Shown: positions 49,327 to 62,078 of the stretch, in pieces
How positions within the stretch are numbered: the stretch's first letter is position 1
How the letters are laid out: each line of letters starts with the position of its first letter
Assembly: GCA_001986395.2 (NCBI GenBank)
Contig: MQVO02000011.1
Coordinates: 186,001-250,000, forward strand
Length of the DNA stretch: 64,000 nucleotides
Reading direction: 5' to 3'
Source of the DNA: Irpex lacteus
Lineage: Eukaryota > Basidiomycota > Agaricomycetes > Polyporales > Irpicaceae
The notes under the pieces: model-generated
What the model was told of the DNA's origin: nothing
Seen by the model: the letters and a program-made list of their open reading frames with translations, nothing else
Databases searched by the model: none
Program-made: the position numbers and the translations under genes

Positions 49327-52300
49327 ATGTCGACCTCGCTGAACGGAGATTCAGAGTATGCAAAGAGACGTCAAGCGCACGTATCTCTTATCAACCAACT
49401 GAGAGCTCTCGGGTAAGCATAGACTCAGCTTTCCCTGCGAACATCGAGAGAATACTTTGCTGACCGGTGCCCCTGCCCACCTTTTTTAGAGCGCAGGCGG
49501 ACCTTGATCTCCCGCGCGTCGTCGTCATTGGAAATCAAAGTGCAGGGAAATCGAGCCTGGTTGAGGCTATATCTGGGGTGATCACTTTACCTTACCACTC
49601 TACCATGCTGGTAATGACATTCTTTGTTACCAGATTACCGTCCCTAGAGATGCTGGAACTTGCACTCGTTGTCCCATAGAATGTCGCATGTTCCATGGCC
49701 CTCAGTGGTCATGTCAGATCTCTATTCGCTGGGAATTTACCGCTGACGGGTCAATCGATGAGAATGTTCGGGAAGTCGCATTTAGCGGCAAAATACAAGA
49801 CAAAGAAGAAGTAGAACTCATGTTGCGGCGTGCGCAAATGGCAGTACTGAACCCTGCGCGCAAGGTCGGCGATTTCGTTGATATGCCTGTCAAGCAGCTC
49901 AAAGATTTCGGCAAGAATGGGCTACAATTCTCGCGAAACACCGTTTGTGTTGATCTGACTGGGCCTGACATGACTGACCTCGCGTTCATCGACCTTCCTG
50001 GTATGCAAAAACGTATTTATTCTTCATTCAACTTCGAACTCTTATGCATGACGGTTTCAGGCATCATTCAGAACGCCACACTGGAGACTGTTCACATGGT
50101 TGAGCAACTCGTCTCCTCGCATATTTCGGGAAATTGTATCATTCTAGTGACTCTGCCTATGAGTGGTACGTACGCCTACTAACACTCTTTAACATCTAAA
50201 AGATACTCACGCGTTCTTTTAGATGATATCGAGAATCAAAAGGCGATGCAGCTTGCCAAACAGGCAGATCCAACCGGCGCGCGAACCGTCGGTAAGAACT
50301 TTCTTCTCGTTTAGTCTTATCGATTTCACAACGTATTTGCAGGAGTCCTCACGAAGCCGGACACGATCCCTCCTGGAGCGACCAAATCTAAACAGCTCTG
50401 GTTAGACGTGATCGAGGGCCGTCGCTTCCCTCTCAAGCTTGGCTACTTTTGCACTCGACAGCCGGATGAAGATGAACGGGCACAGCACATAACACAGGAG
50501 CATGCTCGGACGATCGAGACCGAGTTCTTTTCTAATACGGCGCCATGGTCTCATTCCGTTCATCGATACCGCTTTGGAACAGAAAATCTAGTCAGCAATA
50601 TCAGTAAACATTTGACACAGGTTATCGATGAATGGTGCGTATCATACGCTCTTTGAAACTGCTTAGAAAGGGTGCTAACATGTGGTCTCTAGTCTTCCTC
50701 AACTGATAGACGAGACGCAAAGCCAGCTGGCCTCCTGTAACGCTCGCCTCGCCGCCATACCGCCCATAACATCAGAGCCGTTTGCTTTCATCTTGGACTT
50801 GGTGCAAGGCTTCTGTGCGAAGGTCCGCGGACAAGTCCAAGGCGGCGTCGACGCTGTCCAGGTGGTCCAAGATAGTATGGCAGTATATCGCAACCTTAGA
50901 GCGGGGATTCGATGCACAGCTCCCTTGTTCGTGCCATATACCGATTCTCAGCTTGCATTTGTTCCGAACATACCGCTAGAGCTGCAACAACTGGAAGACG
51001 GGGAAGAGGGGTTGCCATCTATCAAGACAACGAAGCAGATCACCATCACAGAGATTCAGACGAAAATCAGAAGGTGCGCTCCTTGTCTCTGCGTTGATCC
51101 ATCCAGACTGCTAAATACAATATCTGACACGTACAGTGCACGGACACGGGAACTTCCCAACAATGTTCCATACACTGTGAAACTGATGTTGATCAAAGAG
51201 TTCCAGTCGGATTGGGAGAAGATGGTCCTACGTGCCTATGAGCAAGTATTCAATATCCTGAAAACGTACACCACTTCTTTGATTACCGTGCACTTTGGTA
51301 AATATGGCCACCTGAACCCTCGCGTGAGGTATGTTCTCAAATCGGTATCACGAGCAGCAGCTAATTTCAAGCCTGTAGTAACGCTGTGGAGACACTTATG
51401 GAGGCTAAACGTGCCGATATGGTCTTCATGATAAGGAAGTTGCTCAATTTCGAGTCGACAGCCTTTACACTGGACGAGCGCCACTTATCGGACACGAAGG
51501 AAAAGTTCCTCGCACAGTACAAGGCCATAAGTGGGAAGGAGGCTCAGGCCGCGACACCTGTTGCGGTGCCATTTACATTCTCGCCAGTGAGTCTTTGATC
51601 CCTATCATGGGTTTTTGGTTCGATGGGGATAGAATTGTGTACCGATTTTGGCTACCGTTCACTCCACTCCTCTGGTAGCTCTCCAAATATGACTACCCAG
51701 GTACTAGACATATTGCAGTGTTTCTGCCATACCAAAGGAGCGAGGTTTGGAGATACAATCAAACCCGTACTGCGTTAGTCTGAAACATCTGTCCGTCTGT
51801 GCTCCTTCCTATAAGCTTCAATCGTGGTTGCCTGTGTTTGGTGTCTGTCATCAATTACAAGGCGCGCACGACTGACGATATTGTTCATAGGATCTTGGTA
51901 AACCAGCGCCCGGTCCCAACCCGTTCGCATTTGGAAAATCTCCGCAGGGTGCCCAAGGAGCTGGTGCCTCACCATTTGCCGCAGCTGCTGCTCCTTCTCC
52001 GGTTGTGCCCGCAGCATTCCGCCCAAGCGATGTCCAGGCTGTTCTAGGTGAACTGCAGAAGCTAGGGTATGGCGGAGTTCGCGAGGAAGACCTGCAGAAG
52101 CTCAGACCGTCGAGCCAGTACGAAGAAGAATTTGCTTTGATGGCAGAGGTCCGCGCGTATTTCAAAGTGTCTTACAAGGTTTGTTTGTATGCTAAAGTTG
52201 TGGCCTTGTCTCTGCGGACACTCACTGATCTGTTTGATGTAGCGTCTCACGGACTACATCCCTCTAACGATTGATCATGAATTCTTATTTGCCTTTGCAA

Positions 52301-52476
52301 ACGGGCTACAATCACATCTCCTCTCTACTCTGGGGCTGAACGGGACGGATGATGCCTCGAAATGCGCAAAGTATTTGACTGAAGAGCCGCATGTTGTGGC
52401 CGAACGGGATGAGTTGCTTGCACGCAGGAAGAGGCTGCTAGGCGTACAGGAAGAGCTGTATAGCGCAGGATTATAG
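49327..52476 (+). CDS. Dynamin-like GTPase with GED
   Basis: A large GTPase that assembles on membranes and remodels or cuts them. The ATG at 49327 leads into YAKRRQAHVSLINQLRALG. The GTPase domain has P-loop VVVIGNQSAGKSSLVEAISG; switch I TVPRDAGTCTRCPIE, whose threonine is kept once the intron before ITVPRD is removed; G3 as FIDLPG; and G4 as VLTKPDT. LDVIEGRRFPLKLGYFCTRQ is typical of Mx/Vps1-like proteins. The middle (stalk) region runs through LPQLIDETQSQLASCNARLA and FAFILDLVQGFCAKVRGQVQ. A low-complexity Ala/Pro insert (GASPFAAAAAPSPVVPAAF) precedes the GTPase effector domain (RLTDYIPLTIDHEFLFAFAN and ERDELLARRKRLLGVQEELY). No PH domain or membrane helix is seen. The basidiomycete members of this group are not well characterised. 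Many introns, no evident breaks; stop at 52474-52476. Confidence 0.9.
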
Positions 52477-53255
52477 GTGGAAAATGCCTAGGTACACCTT
52501 CACACTCTTCTTGAATGTTCTCATGCTATGCTAGTAAGTAACCCTTACACTTTCTTCTCCAATAGCACACAGCTGCCCTCGTTTGCATAGCTATGAATTC
52601 CACATATTCGGTCCAACGATTGGAATGTAGTTTTCCATTTAATCCGTGACGTGTCGATGTCACCTCGGTCTGACATGTGTACACTAGTACAACTTCTCAG
52701 CAAGGCTGTATCTGCCGCAATTCGACGAAGCAGCTGCTGCAGGTACACCAAATAAACTTATGTCATGGCATATACTGGAGAAATGCTTCTCCGACGCATG
52801 TAGTCTGCCTATCCAAGTCGAAAGAAGGGAAGCGGTGTAAGGCCAACATTAGTGTCTGACGAGCAAACACTCTAGCTCTGTCGCTAATCTGACGGAACAA
52901 GAGTTCAACATACGCGTGTTTGCAGCGGTAAGCCGCGGACATGCCTATTCAGAGCACGGTGTGATTACATGCACGACATGCATACCAATACAGCTGCTTG
53001 ACCGGGACTCCGGCACCTTACAGAACTGTACATCAGACGTCCCTGAGCACATTCAATGGGACGATAGATCAGCACGTTTCTCCACGAGGTTAGTACTTCT
53101 CGCTCTAGGTCCCATCAAAACGTACCAAGGCCCTTGACTTATGTCAGGACGTCTACAGAACAAGGACGCGGACACGATAGGATATAATCATTCACCGCAG
53201 AGTTGAATTTACTCCCTCACCTTTGCCTCTCCGTGCTTCTCCGGTTCGCTCAGTC
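52477..53255. other. Intergenic
   Basis: 3' flank of the dynamin gene and upstream region of the YCII gene. Short frames at 52545-53137 have no motif. No gene is recognised. Confidence 0.5.
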
Positions 53256-53806
53256 ATGCCCACCCTTTCATCATCTCCTCCTTCACCGTCTGTGACGTTG
53301 CCATCAACCTCAGATTCGTCGTCAGCGACCTCAACATCGTTTTTCTTCGTATGGCTCCCCGACTGTCCAGATTCTGACGTCGGCCGCAGGCGACTCGAGG
53401 CAACGCCGAGGCATATCAAACAAATGCTGGCTTGGGTTGTTTCGAAGAAAGGATATGGTTTGTCTTGCCCTTGCTATACACGAGCAAGAGCAAAACTTAT
53501 CACTGGGTGCACTTTTTTAGTGAACTATGGCGGAGTGACAACTGTTCGCCCCACTTCCGTCCACCTACGACAGGCAACGGCAGACCGCGCGATTGATGGA
53601 TCCATAGTCATCCTCGAGGCCAAGAACAGTGAGGTAGTCTGGGAGTTAATTAAGGCAGACGCGTTTTATACTGAGAATGTGGTACGCCGCCGCATTTCGT
53701 CGTGTAACACTCAGCTGATATGGGTACTCAGTGGGATAAAGAGCGGATCGTTGTAAAACCGTTCCTCCCAATGTCACCTCTTCTGACTCCGACGGCCCGC
53801 CTATAG
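53256..53806 (+). CDS. Small YCII-domain protein
   Basis: A small protein of about 145 residues with a YCII-related (dimeric alpha/beta barrel) domain. The ATG at 53256 is followed by a Ser/Pro/Thr-rich leader, which could be a mitochondrial or disordered extension. Then comes FFFVWLPDCPDSDVGRRRLE with ATPRHIKQMLAWVVSKKGY. Removing the 63-bp intron 53458-53520 gives VNYGGVTTVRPTSVHLRQAT and IDGSIVILEAKNSEVVWELI, then KADAFYTENV. Removing the 50-bp intron 53682-53731 gives WDKERIVVKPFLP and a stop at 53804-53806. This matches the family order 'D......R..LR..H...', 'G.....eA.s.eev..li..D.y...nvWd'. Both introns preserve phase, and the unspliced frame loses the ending. YCII proteins often act as small enzymes or binding domains; no reaction is assigned. 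It lies between dynamin and EMC1, transcribed towards EMC1. Confidence 0.8.
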
Positions 53807-53968
53807 CTCAATCTATAAAGCTCCTCCGTCTAACATGAATTCAGCGGGCATCAAAACCCGCCTGAACCTCGTCCCTAGCCCTGCTCGTCTTGAGATATAC
53901 AAGCACATTTAATTTATCTAGTGTAAAAACAATGTCTAGAAAGCGCAAGCACAACATCACACGCTCAC

Positions 53969-56900
53969 TCAGCTATACCACTTCTCCTTTAGCTTCTTTC
54001 TCCGCACCATAGGCCCCGTAACAATGATCGCCGCCGCCAGCCCAAGCACAGTAAGCACAAGCTGGAGCTTATTGAAGTCTTCACTCAGAACGTCGAACGT
54101 CCCCGAGGGTGCTACGCGCGTCGCGAATAAGTCGAGGCCATACGCGAATACGAGAGACGTAGACTCCAAAAGCGCAGGTGACGTGATAATTTCGCGCGTC
54201 CGTGCGATCTAATCGCGAAAATGCGACATAGAAGAAAGGAAGTTGGTCAGAATTCCGCGTGAGGACGGACAAGTTGAGCGGTAGGCAACTAGTTTGAAAG
54301 ACTGACTTTGTACTTGTGGGATAGCACGCGTTTGGGGTCGTCAGGTGTGAGTGGGTCATATTGGACGAGCCACTCTTCTTGCTCTTCTGCGGTGGGTTTA
54401 CGCTTCGGGCGGCGCGGGTCGACGAATCGCCGGGCGAACGACTGGACGATGCCGTTTTCTCCAGCGACTGAGTAGGATATGTGCTGAGTTCTATATCCGA
54501 AACGCTAAGCGAATGCAACGTACCTATGACGTCCTTCGAAGAGATACCATACTTGGTAGAGGTGGTGGTGATAGCTGAAATAGCTCTCGGGAAGACATAC
54601 GTCTGCTCGTAAACACTAACAGACATAGTCTCGTTTGAGTATGACGACAGGTCCGAGCTTCACAATACCATTAGTCACCCCTTCTCAAGAGTAGATGAAC
54701 AAATACAAACATACCTTCCAATCTTGTCATTTACACCCTCTCCCTCATAGAACTCAACCGACACCAGACGGTAACCCTTCGCCTGCCCAACACCAGCATC
54801 GTCGTCATAATAATGATACACAAGCCAGTTCTCCGTCAACGCAGCCTTGACATCGCACGAACCACTCGCCGCAGGCAGAACAGCATGATACACCGTTGTG
54901 CCCTTGACAGAATCAATAACATACACTCCACAGCTCGGTACGCTGTCTGTTAACGAACTGGTTGTCACTGCGATGAGGTTCGGGTTGAGGTACTTGTACA
55001 ACGTGGTGCGGTTGCCTAGCACTTTGCCCAGGGAGGCAACGGGTCCACGGTTGGGCCTGATAATATTCTGCACGTCTTCACCTGCTGGGAGAGAGGCTGT
55101 CCAACTCGCGTGACCGATGTGTTTTCCTGTGAACTCAACCACCGAGGAGATTCGATGCCCAGTAAGACGTGTCGAGCCCGGTTGGCCCGTACGCAATGTG
55201 AAGTGCAGGTCAGAGGCGTGTTTCAGGAAGGATTGTTGGTGTTCGGGGGTGTCTGGATAGACATGAGTCTGTTATAACGATTAGTATGGCACGGTACGTA
55301 TTCGAGAACTTGATGCTTACCTGTAGGAACTCGTCGAAGAGGATAACATACTTGGTGGCTACGTCCTGGAAGAGGAAGGCGTCGACAAGTGGTCCTGCGA
55401 TGACATCTATGCCCTGAAGCAGCTCGTTTGGCTGAGACGTGTACGTCGCATCCTCTCCTGTCAGAGCTTCTATGTGGAATAGCACAGTGTCGACGAGTCC
55501 CTATAAAGAGTGATTAAATACAACTTCCGCGAAGAATAGTGTGATCGACTCACGTTGCTGGCCTTTCGTTGAGTGACAAGGACGACTTGCGGCGAGTCAC
55601 CATCACTCACAGTCTTGGTGGTGAAAATCTTCACGGGGAAAATCTGTCCACCGACTTCAGCTGCCCAGCCAAGACCCAAGACACGACTCCAGACAATCTC
55701 GCCAGTAGCCGAGTCAATACCATACACCTTTCCTCGTCCAGTGGCCGCAACGATAATCTTCCTAAACCCGAACGAGTCTCTCGACAAACCGTTCGTCTCG
55801 TTCGTGTTCGTATTCGATAGAGGCACGACCGGCCCGCTTACAGAGTCGTATGAGCCCGTAACGAACCTGTTGACAAAGTGCGCGAGATACTGAGGGAAAT
55901 CGCGAGCTTCGGCTGCCTGGCGCCTGAGCCGCTCCAAGAACGTCTCCGTCTCTTCGCTCAAGCCAGACGCGACGATCTTACGCTCTGGGAGTTCGACAAA
56001 TTCGGCTGCGCGGATGTCGGCGAGACCTTCTTCGCGAGCCCACTGCAATTGGTCTTGCTGCCAGAGCTGGATGGCACCGGTTGTAGTGGACACGACGAGC
56101 CTCGCTAGAACTTTGTAGTCTTCCAAGGTCACGGCGTCGACAGCAACCTGCGAAGAATAGTGAGTTTGCTGGTTCGGAGCGCAAAGAATCATAATAATCG
56201 TACGTGTCCGATGATTCCGTCCTGGGAGGTCTCGAAGGGGAAAGTGTACCCAGTGACAAGGCCCTTACCCTCCGCGAGATGAGGTGCGAATATATGCGCG
56301 GACGCTTTCTAACAAAGGCGTTAGGACAAGGTGACGTGTGTATAGCAGAGCAGTTCTGACCTTGAATACATGTGACCAAAATACTCGGGCAATATACGGG
56401 TTACCGTCCTTGTCCAAGCCTCCAGAGTACGTCGAAGGAGTGTAATGAGCCGCCTTAACCTTTCTTGGCCGTTAATAAGATGCAGAGTTCGTGGATAAAC
56501 GCACTTACGGAGTCAGCGTATTCCCATATCACTTTCAGTCCCGTCCCATCCTCGTTGAGTTTGATAACCCGACCAGCACCGTCGTCTTTGATTGCGACGA
56601 ATATCCCATGCTCGCTCAGACCAGTGTCAACGAGTTCTTGGTATGCCGCGCCTTTGACCGTAACCGGCTTCTCCTTCAGTTCCGGAGTGAGAGTCACAGA
56701 TTGTATTCTCCCTCCCTCCAGCCAAGCAACTCTAGCCACTTCCTTGCCTTCCACAATTCGCTTGACATGCAGAATACTTTGAGGGCCTTCGCTGATACTT
56801 GAAGGGACGTCGGCGTCCGCGAGCACAGTACCATCAGAGGGTGAAAGTGACGTGATATGTAGTGTATACGATGCAAAGGACTTGGAGAGGCCGATAGCGT

Positions 56901-57662
56901 ATACTGCCGAAGGTGTTGGCAAAACGATCGAATACAAGCTAAGCGACCTGGTTCTCATTAGGGTATAACTGTGGCGATGGATATGATGGTGCACTCACGT
57001 TTGGTCCGGAGCCGTCCATCCCCACTGAACTTCTCCGGTCTTCGTGTCGACACGGCGTACCGTATGTCCGTTGGTCAACACGTACGCGCTCGACGCGTCA
57101 GAGTCGAACGCGAGCGACAGACCGACGATGTCAGGCTCCAGTAGTCTACCGGCTTCCGCTTTGTGTAGCAATCTCTCTGAGAGAAGGTTGCCGGTGGACA
57201 CGTCGAACAGTCGTAAGACGGCACCTCCAGTACCCGAAACACTTGCCACCACTACAGTTTCGTCAGCGAAAGCGTGGTGAGTTCGGGGAGTACGCACGAT
57301 GACCATGTTGCTTAAATACTAGCACTCTATCCCCGTTCTCGTAAAGATATCTCCACGCTGCAGTAGTACGGTAATTGAGTTGACTTGAGTGTTAGAGATC
57401 CTATGACGAACATACCTAGTGTACCATTCTCCGGGTGCAACGCAGCCAGAACATTGCTCGCAGTCGCAGTAAGCACAAGGCTCCTCGTGTTCCCGCCCTC
57501 TTCAATCCTATGGAACGTAGGCAGTAATGACGGGTTTCCAGTTAACGTATGGCCAATGTTCGGTGTGTGCCAGTCAACCACGCCGACCTCTGAGGATTTA
57601 ATGGCCAGCGAGAGTGACGGTAAAACGCATGCTACCGCTATGCGTGCCCATATCCCCCGCAT
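53969..57662 (-). CDS. EMC1: ER membrane protein complex subunit 1
   Basis: The largest lumenal subunit of the ER membrane protein complex, which inserts and stabilises multi-pass membrane proteins. The ATG at 57662 starts a signal peptide (RGIWARIAVACVLPSLSLA). The expected mature start follows: EVGVVDWHTPNIGHTLTGNP, then RSLVLTATASNVLAALHPEN. A beta-propeller region follows, with repeats such as TVRRVDTKTGEVQWGW, KIIVAATGRGKVYGIDSATG and EIVWSRVLGLGWAAEVGGQI. The C-terminal DUF1620 domain includes LGNRTTLYKYLNPNLIAVTT and SRDSFGFRKIIVAATGRG further upstream. Near the end, VYVFPRAISAITTTSTKYGI (approximate join) and TYVFPRAISAI mark the conserved core. The final membrane helix (VLTVLGLAAAIIVTGPM) is followed by a basic tail, RRKKLKEKWYS, ending at 53969. 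It is spread over many exons and appears complete. Confidence 0.88.
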
Positions 57663-58166
57663 GGCACTAATTGCCGTGCTTCGTTGAGGATGGTTGCGGT
57701 AGGTGAGATGGGAGTAGTGAGATGAGTGCGAATTCGGGATTGCAGCCAATGCATCATTCTGGGGTCGAGTTCATCAGCGCTTGCCAACTCTTCCAGTTCT
57801 TGAGTTCACTTGCATAACGTTAACTTCACAGCCGTGGTGGTTATTTATACAGGCATAATAATTTGAGACTCGGACTATAAGAAAAGAAAAGGCAGTAAAT
57901 TGCGACAGAGAATGCGAAGGTAAGCGAGAGCGTCGGCACAAAGAGGGTATACACAAACATCGACGTCAGCAGCGGAGAAGATATACACGAGAAGTTACAG
58001 GATACAAGCGACTAAGGAAACATGGAGAGAGTTCTATTCATTCAGTCAGTGTGGAAAGGAGGAATTGTACGCGTACGGTGAGATGGAAAACAGCAAGGAA
58101 GACAGAGATTCAGAAAGCATGAGAGCATTCGCAGAAGCAGTGAGTAGTGATGTGAAACGAGAAACC
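57663..58166. other. Intergenic between EMC1 and velvet genes
   Basis: EMC1 promoter region and velvet-gene 3' flank, both minus strand. Upstream of the chosen EMC1 ATG the frame stays open to 57749, but the signal peptide begins at 57662, so the downstream ATG was used. No other gene. Confidence 0.6.
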
Positions 58167-60812
58167 CTAATTCTCATCTGAAATAATATTCCCAATACTC
58201 AACGGGTTCTTCTTCCCTCCACTCCTCTCACCCCCACTCGTCGCAGGGGGCGTTCTCAACGGCGCCAACTGAATCCTCCCTTGTTGCTGTTGCTGCTGCT
58301 GCCCCTGCGCACCACCATACGACCCTCCTCCAGCACCACCATAACTATCACTAGGCACAGGACCCCAACTCGCCGTGTGCAATGGCGGAGCAGCAAATGT
58401 CGATCCCCATGCACCCGCCGCCGCACTCGTAGCCGTCGTCGCCCCTCCACCACCTGCCGTAGTGCTTACATTATCGGTAGCAGTGCTAGTGGTGGTCGAA
58501 CCGGACGGTGGAGGTGGCGGGACGGGATACCCGCTGTATCCCGATGCTTGGTGACTAGGCGAGCTGAGCTGGTAATGATTAGGAGGAGGCGGCCCTCGTT
58601 GTTGAGACGGCGGAGGCGGAAGAGCATGCGAGGAAGGGTGATGGGATGTAGATGCGTAGTGCGGAGGCGCGGCTGAGCTAGGACCGGGAGGCGGAGGAGG
58701 ATACGCGCTGTTAGCGTAGTGAGGTGGTGGCGGTGCGGCATACGGGTACCCCGACGGCGTGGTAGCAGGTCGGCCTGCCGAGCTGTCCTGCCTTGTAGGC
58801 TCGGGTCGGTATGGCGGAGCGGTTTGATTTGCGGGTGGAGGGGCGGGAGCGGGCGTTGAGTAGTCGGCGTACCCTACGGACTGTGGGGATCGAGGAGGAT
58901 ATGCGGCGTGAGGAGGGGGAGGAGGGTGGTGGTCGTAGTAGCCGGGGTACGCCTGAGGCTGCGGTTGCTGGTAAGCATTCGAGTAGTCGTACCGAGGCGG
59001 TGGTGGATGATGCGGGGGAGGAGCATGGGGATGAGGAGGTCCATGCGCCTGAGGGGCATACGTATGCGCGTAGGGATCTTGCTGGTACGGCTGCGCTTGA
59101 CTCTGCCACTGGGTCGGCGGGGGATATGCGTAAGATGGTGGAGGAGGGTGAGCGTAATGCGGTGGCGGGTGACCATAGTGCTGAGGCGGTGGAGGTTGGT
59201 GGCCTGGCGGAGGAGCGTGGTCGTAGTGATACGCGGGTGCTGGTGCGGGAGCGGGCGCATAACGATGATCATAGGGACCTGGCGGTGGTGCATAGTGTTG
59301 CGGTGGAGGCTGGTGCTCTATGGGAGCAGAAGGAGGAGCGGAGGGAGCGGGAGGACCGTTACCTGAAGGAGCAGCGTTCAACGCAGGGTCAAGCGAGCCA
59401 GACCAGGGAGACGGCTGTATGGGGGCAGGAGGCGGGGCAATGGCTACTGGACTCCCAGCCTGGGGATGCTGTTGATGCGATTGAGGAGGGAGCGTGGGCT
59501 CAGGGAGCTCGCCATAAGAGTCCTCTCCCCGCATTCGCTTCGCGCTCCTGTCACTGGCACCGAGGCCAGTGCTCGCAGAGTCCCGTCGCAGATTCGTCTT
59601 TCTGTCAGCGTTGCTTGGCCTCCGCTCCTTGTCATGGTCGAGGTCTCGATCTTTCTCTCGCTGGCGATCATCATCACGAGTACCGTCGCGGTCTCGATCC
59701 CGTTCTGAAGCCCCGTTGCGGTCTCGGTCGCGAGATGTATCCTGTTCGTCAGGCTCAATGGGGTCGAGTCTCACAGGCGGACCTGTAGAGCTTGGGAAGA
59801 TCATGGGAGGCGGGATATTCGAGCTCGAGTTACCTAGTGCATTGTTAGTATCACAGGGAAGTCGACAGCGAAGTTGGACATACCATTCGAGGGTAACGGC
59901 ACAGGGACGGGAAGTGGCATGGGAATAGGCTGGGGCATGTCAGACACACCCGCCTTTTTTCGAACCCGAATATCCTTCCGTATACGTATTTTGATGCCCT
60001 GGTCCGCCAGCGAGCATGATAGTGGCGTTGATTCCTCCATTCCGGGGAATTTCTTGGCAGTGTACACATAAAACGGAGCAGAGAAAATAGACTTGCAGTG
60101 ATACACGTTCGAGCTAGGGTAGGCGGTTGGTGTGCTGCGACATTTACAGAAAGTTAAAGCACGTACCCTACAACTTCAAATAAGCTGAGCTTGAGCCTGT
60201 AGCTGCCTTCTGTACGGACACTGAGATCGGGGAAGACGAAGAAGCCCGCGTCCTCGTTTTGGTTTTCCGAGTCTTTGAGATGATAAAGGGAGGAGACGAC
60301 TGAGCCAGTTGTGCAGCGCGTCTTTCCGTCCTTGAGCCAATGCAGTTCAACATCTTCGTCTGGTTTCGCGAGTGATGCGAACATGAAGTAGTATGGGTTT
60401 TGCAGGAATGATGATGACGAAGAGTGACCTGCTGAACTTATGAGAAGAGGTTCTAGTTACAACGCACGAGAAATACATACCGGGTGAACTTGCTCGGGAC
60501 CCTGCGTCATCTCCTTCCTTTACGGATCCTGCTCTGTGCTGACTGCGGTCGACAACGCGTAGCTGCACAATCGGTGGTGGGTCAATTGGCCGTCGATCAG
60601 CTACACACGGAGAGTCAGTATCATGAGTATAAATCTTCAAGTGGGTTGTTTAAAAGATAGAACGTGCTTTGCACAGGGGAAGGAGGGTGGGCAATAGGAC
60701 AATAATAAGATGGAGGAAAAGAACCTTTACCGCCTACACCGCACATTCTGGCCTGCTTCGGTTCTTGACGAACGATGAGTTCGTATTCCCTGGGATCATA
60801 GGAGCGCGGCAT
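58167..60812 (-). CDS. Velvet-domain regulator, VelB-like, with long Pro-rich tail
   Basis: A fungal velvet-family transcription regulator, which links development with secondary metabolism. The ATG at 60812 gives [20 protein letters not shown] and RMCGVGG, then over an intron [18 protein letters not shown]. The core continues with [20 protein letters not shown], the inserted [37 protein letters not shown], then [37 protein letters not shown] and [13 protein letters not shown], the VelB/VosA signature. After it come an acidic/Arg-Asp-rich region ([18 protein letters not shown]) and about 450 residues dominated by Pro, Tyr, His, Gln and Ala (for example [18 protein letters not shown]), including a run of glutamines. 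Such tails are probably disordered activation or condensate-forming segments. Nuclear action is inferred from the family. The last exon is a single 545-codon frame. Confidence 0.9.
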
Positions 60813-61804
60813 TGCAAGGAGTTGAAAGCGGAGAGTTTTGGTATTTAGTGTTAGAGTTGCCGTAACGCGTGCAGTAGCGACGAGTTAATGCGACGCGAAA
60901 TGCGAGGGCGGGCCAGATTATAGCGGCAATTCGTGATCCAGGGATTCGGTGAGTCGGATGGTGTGCATACAACGACAAGATTGTCAGTAATTCGTCTAGA
61001 AAGACTCAGAGGAGGCGAAAGGGTAGCAAGGAGGAAGCAAGAGGTGTAGTTATAAAACAGATGTCGAGGGAAAGGAGACGACAACGGGGGACGGGCGCGA
61101 GAGGGGGGTCCACAGGCTCGGTACGGTGTGAAAGTTGAAACCGAGGCAAAGGATACGCCAATATCAAAGATGGAACACAGGTCACTCCGACACTGAGCAG
61201 ACCACAGCACTCGTGGTCTGCCCGGTGTCGCTCTTTCGGTTCTTAAGGTGTGAATGGGATCATCCTGGGCCTGAACCAGAGATCTCTCTCCAGCTTCATC
61301 CCAGTCCCAGGATTCAAATTTGCAGTGTAGAGAGACAAAGTGACGGTCGTGGTAGGGGATATATAAACGATACTAATTCAGCTTAGAAAACACTCACAGA
61401 TTGTCCCTGTCATAGTGCTCAGAGGGCAGCGTGGCATGTATGAACTGATGCTGTTGTTCTTCGTCCATGGCTGCCTAATCCGACACTTACGACCGCCCTA
61501 ACACACGTACAAAGTTCTGACTTCTTCGACGAAGCTCCTGCGTCGGTCAGCGTATCCAAATGCGAGCTCTCTGTCGTCGTTGTGGCGAGCAACGTCGAAA
61601 GCGGGAGATGGTGAGCGTTGAGGTCAAGAGAGCGGTGACTTAAGATCCCAGTTGGCGGTGCATGAACTTTCCTGGGCTTTGGGCGGCTACAGCGTTCACC
61701 CATTCCCGGTTGTTCGGCGCCTGCTAGCCATATCCAGCCAATCAGACCTCTCATCACACATCATGTGATGATCCGGGTTCTCGGAACCCATCTTTACCAG
61801 GACC

Positions 61805-62078
61805 ATGGACCCGGGTCAGCGCTCACGCCCTCACAAGCCAGCAGCCACTTTGGGACAGGACGGTGAGTCACCCGCATGCTTCGTCCCCTCGAACACAAAA
61901 GCGAGGGCCTGGAGACGCAGCTCAGCTTCGAAAGAATAAAGCAGCCATGGCGATGGCGGTGCAACGCAAGAGATACGCGAGCGACGGAATATGGAGAGCA
62001 ACAATACGGAGTCAATGTTGCAACCCATATCTTCGCATCTCCGACCGGCAGTTCAAGCCCACGCGCCTCGCGCATTGA
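61805..62078 (+). CDS. Possible small basic protein
   Basis: The ATG at 61805 opens MDPGQRSRPHKPAATLGQD, which can be joined over a 58-bp GT...AG intron (61863-61920) to AQLRKNKAAMAMAVQRKRYA and onwards to a stop at 62076-62078. The sequence is basic and polar and I do not recognise it. The intron borders are acceptable, but the product has no paralog or motif. It may equally be the 5' end of a longer gene with further introns. Confidence 0.22.

Noticed and set aside
58811..59788. 325-codon plus-strand open frame
   Set aside because: It is antisense to the Pro-rich last exon of the velvet gene; its Arg/Glu/Gly-rich composition is what the complement of proline codons gives.
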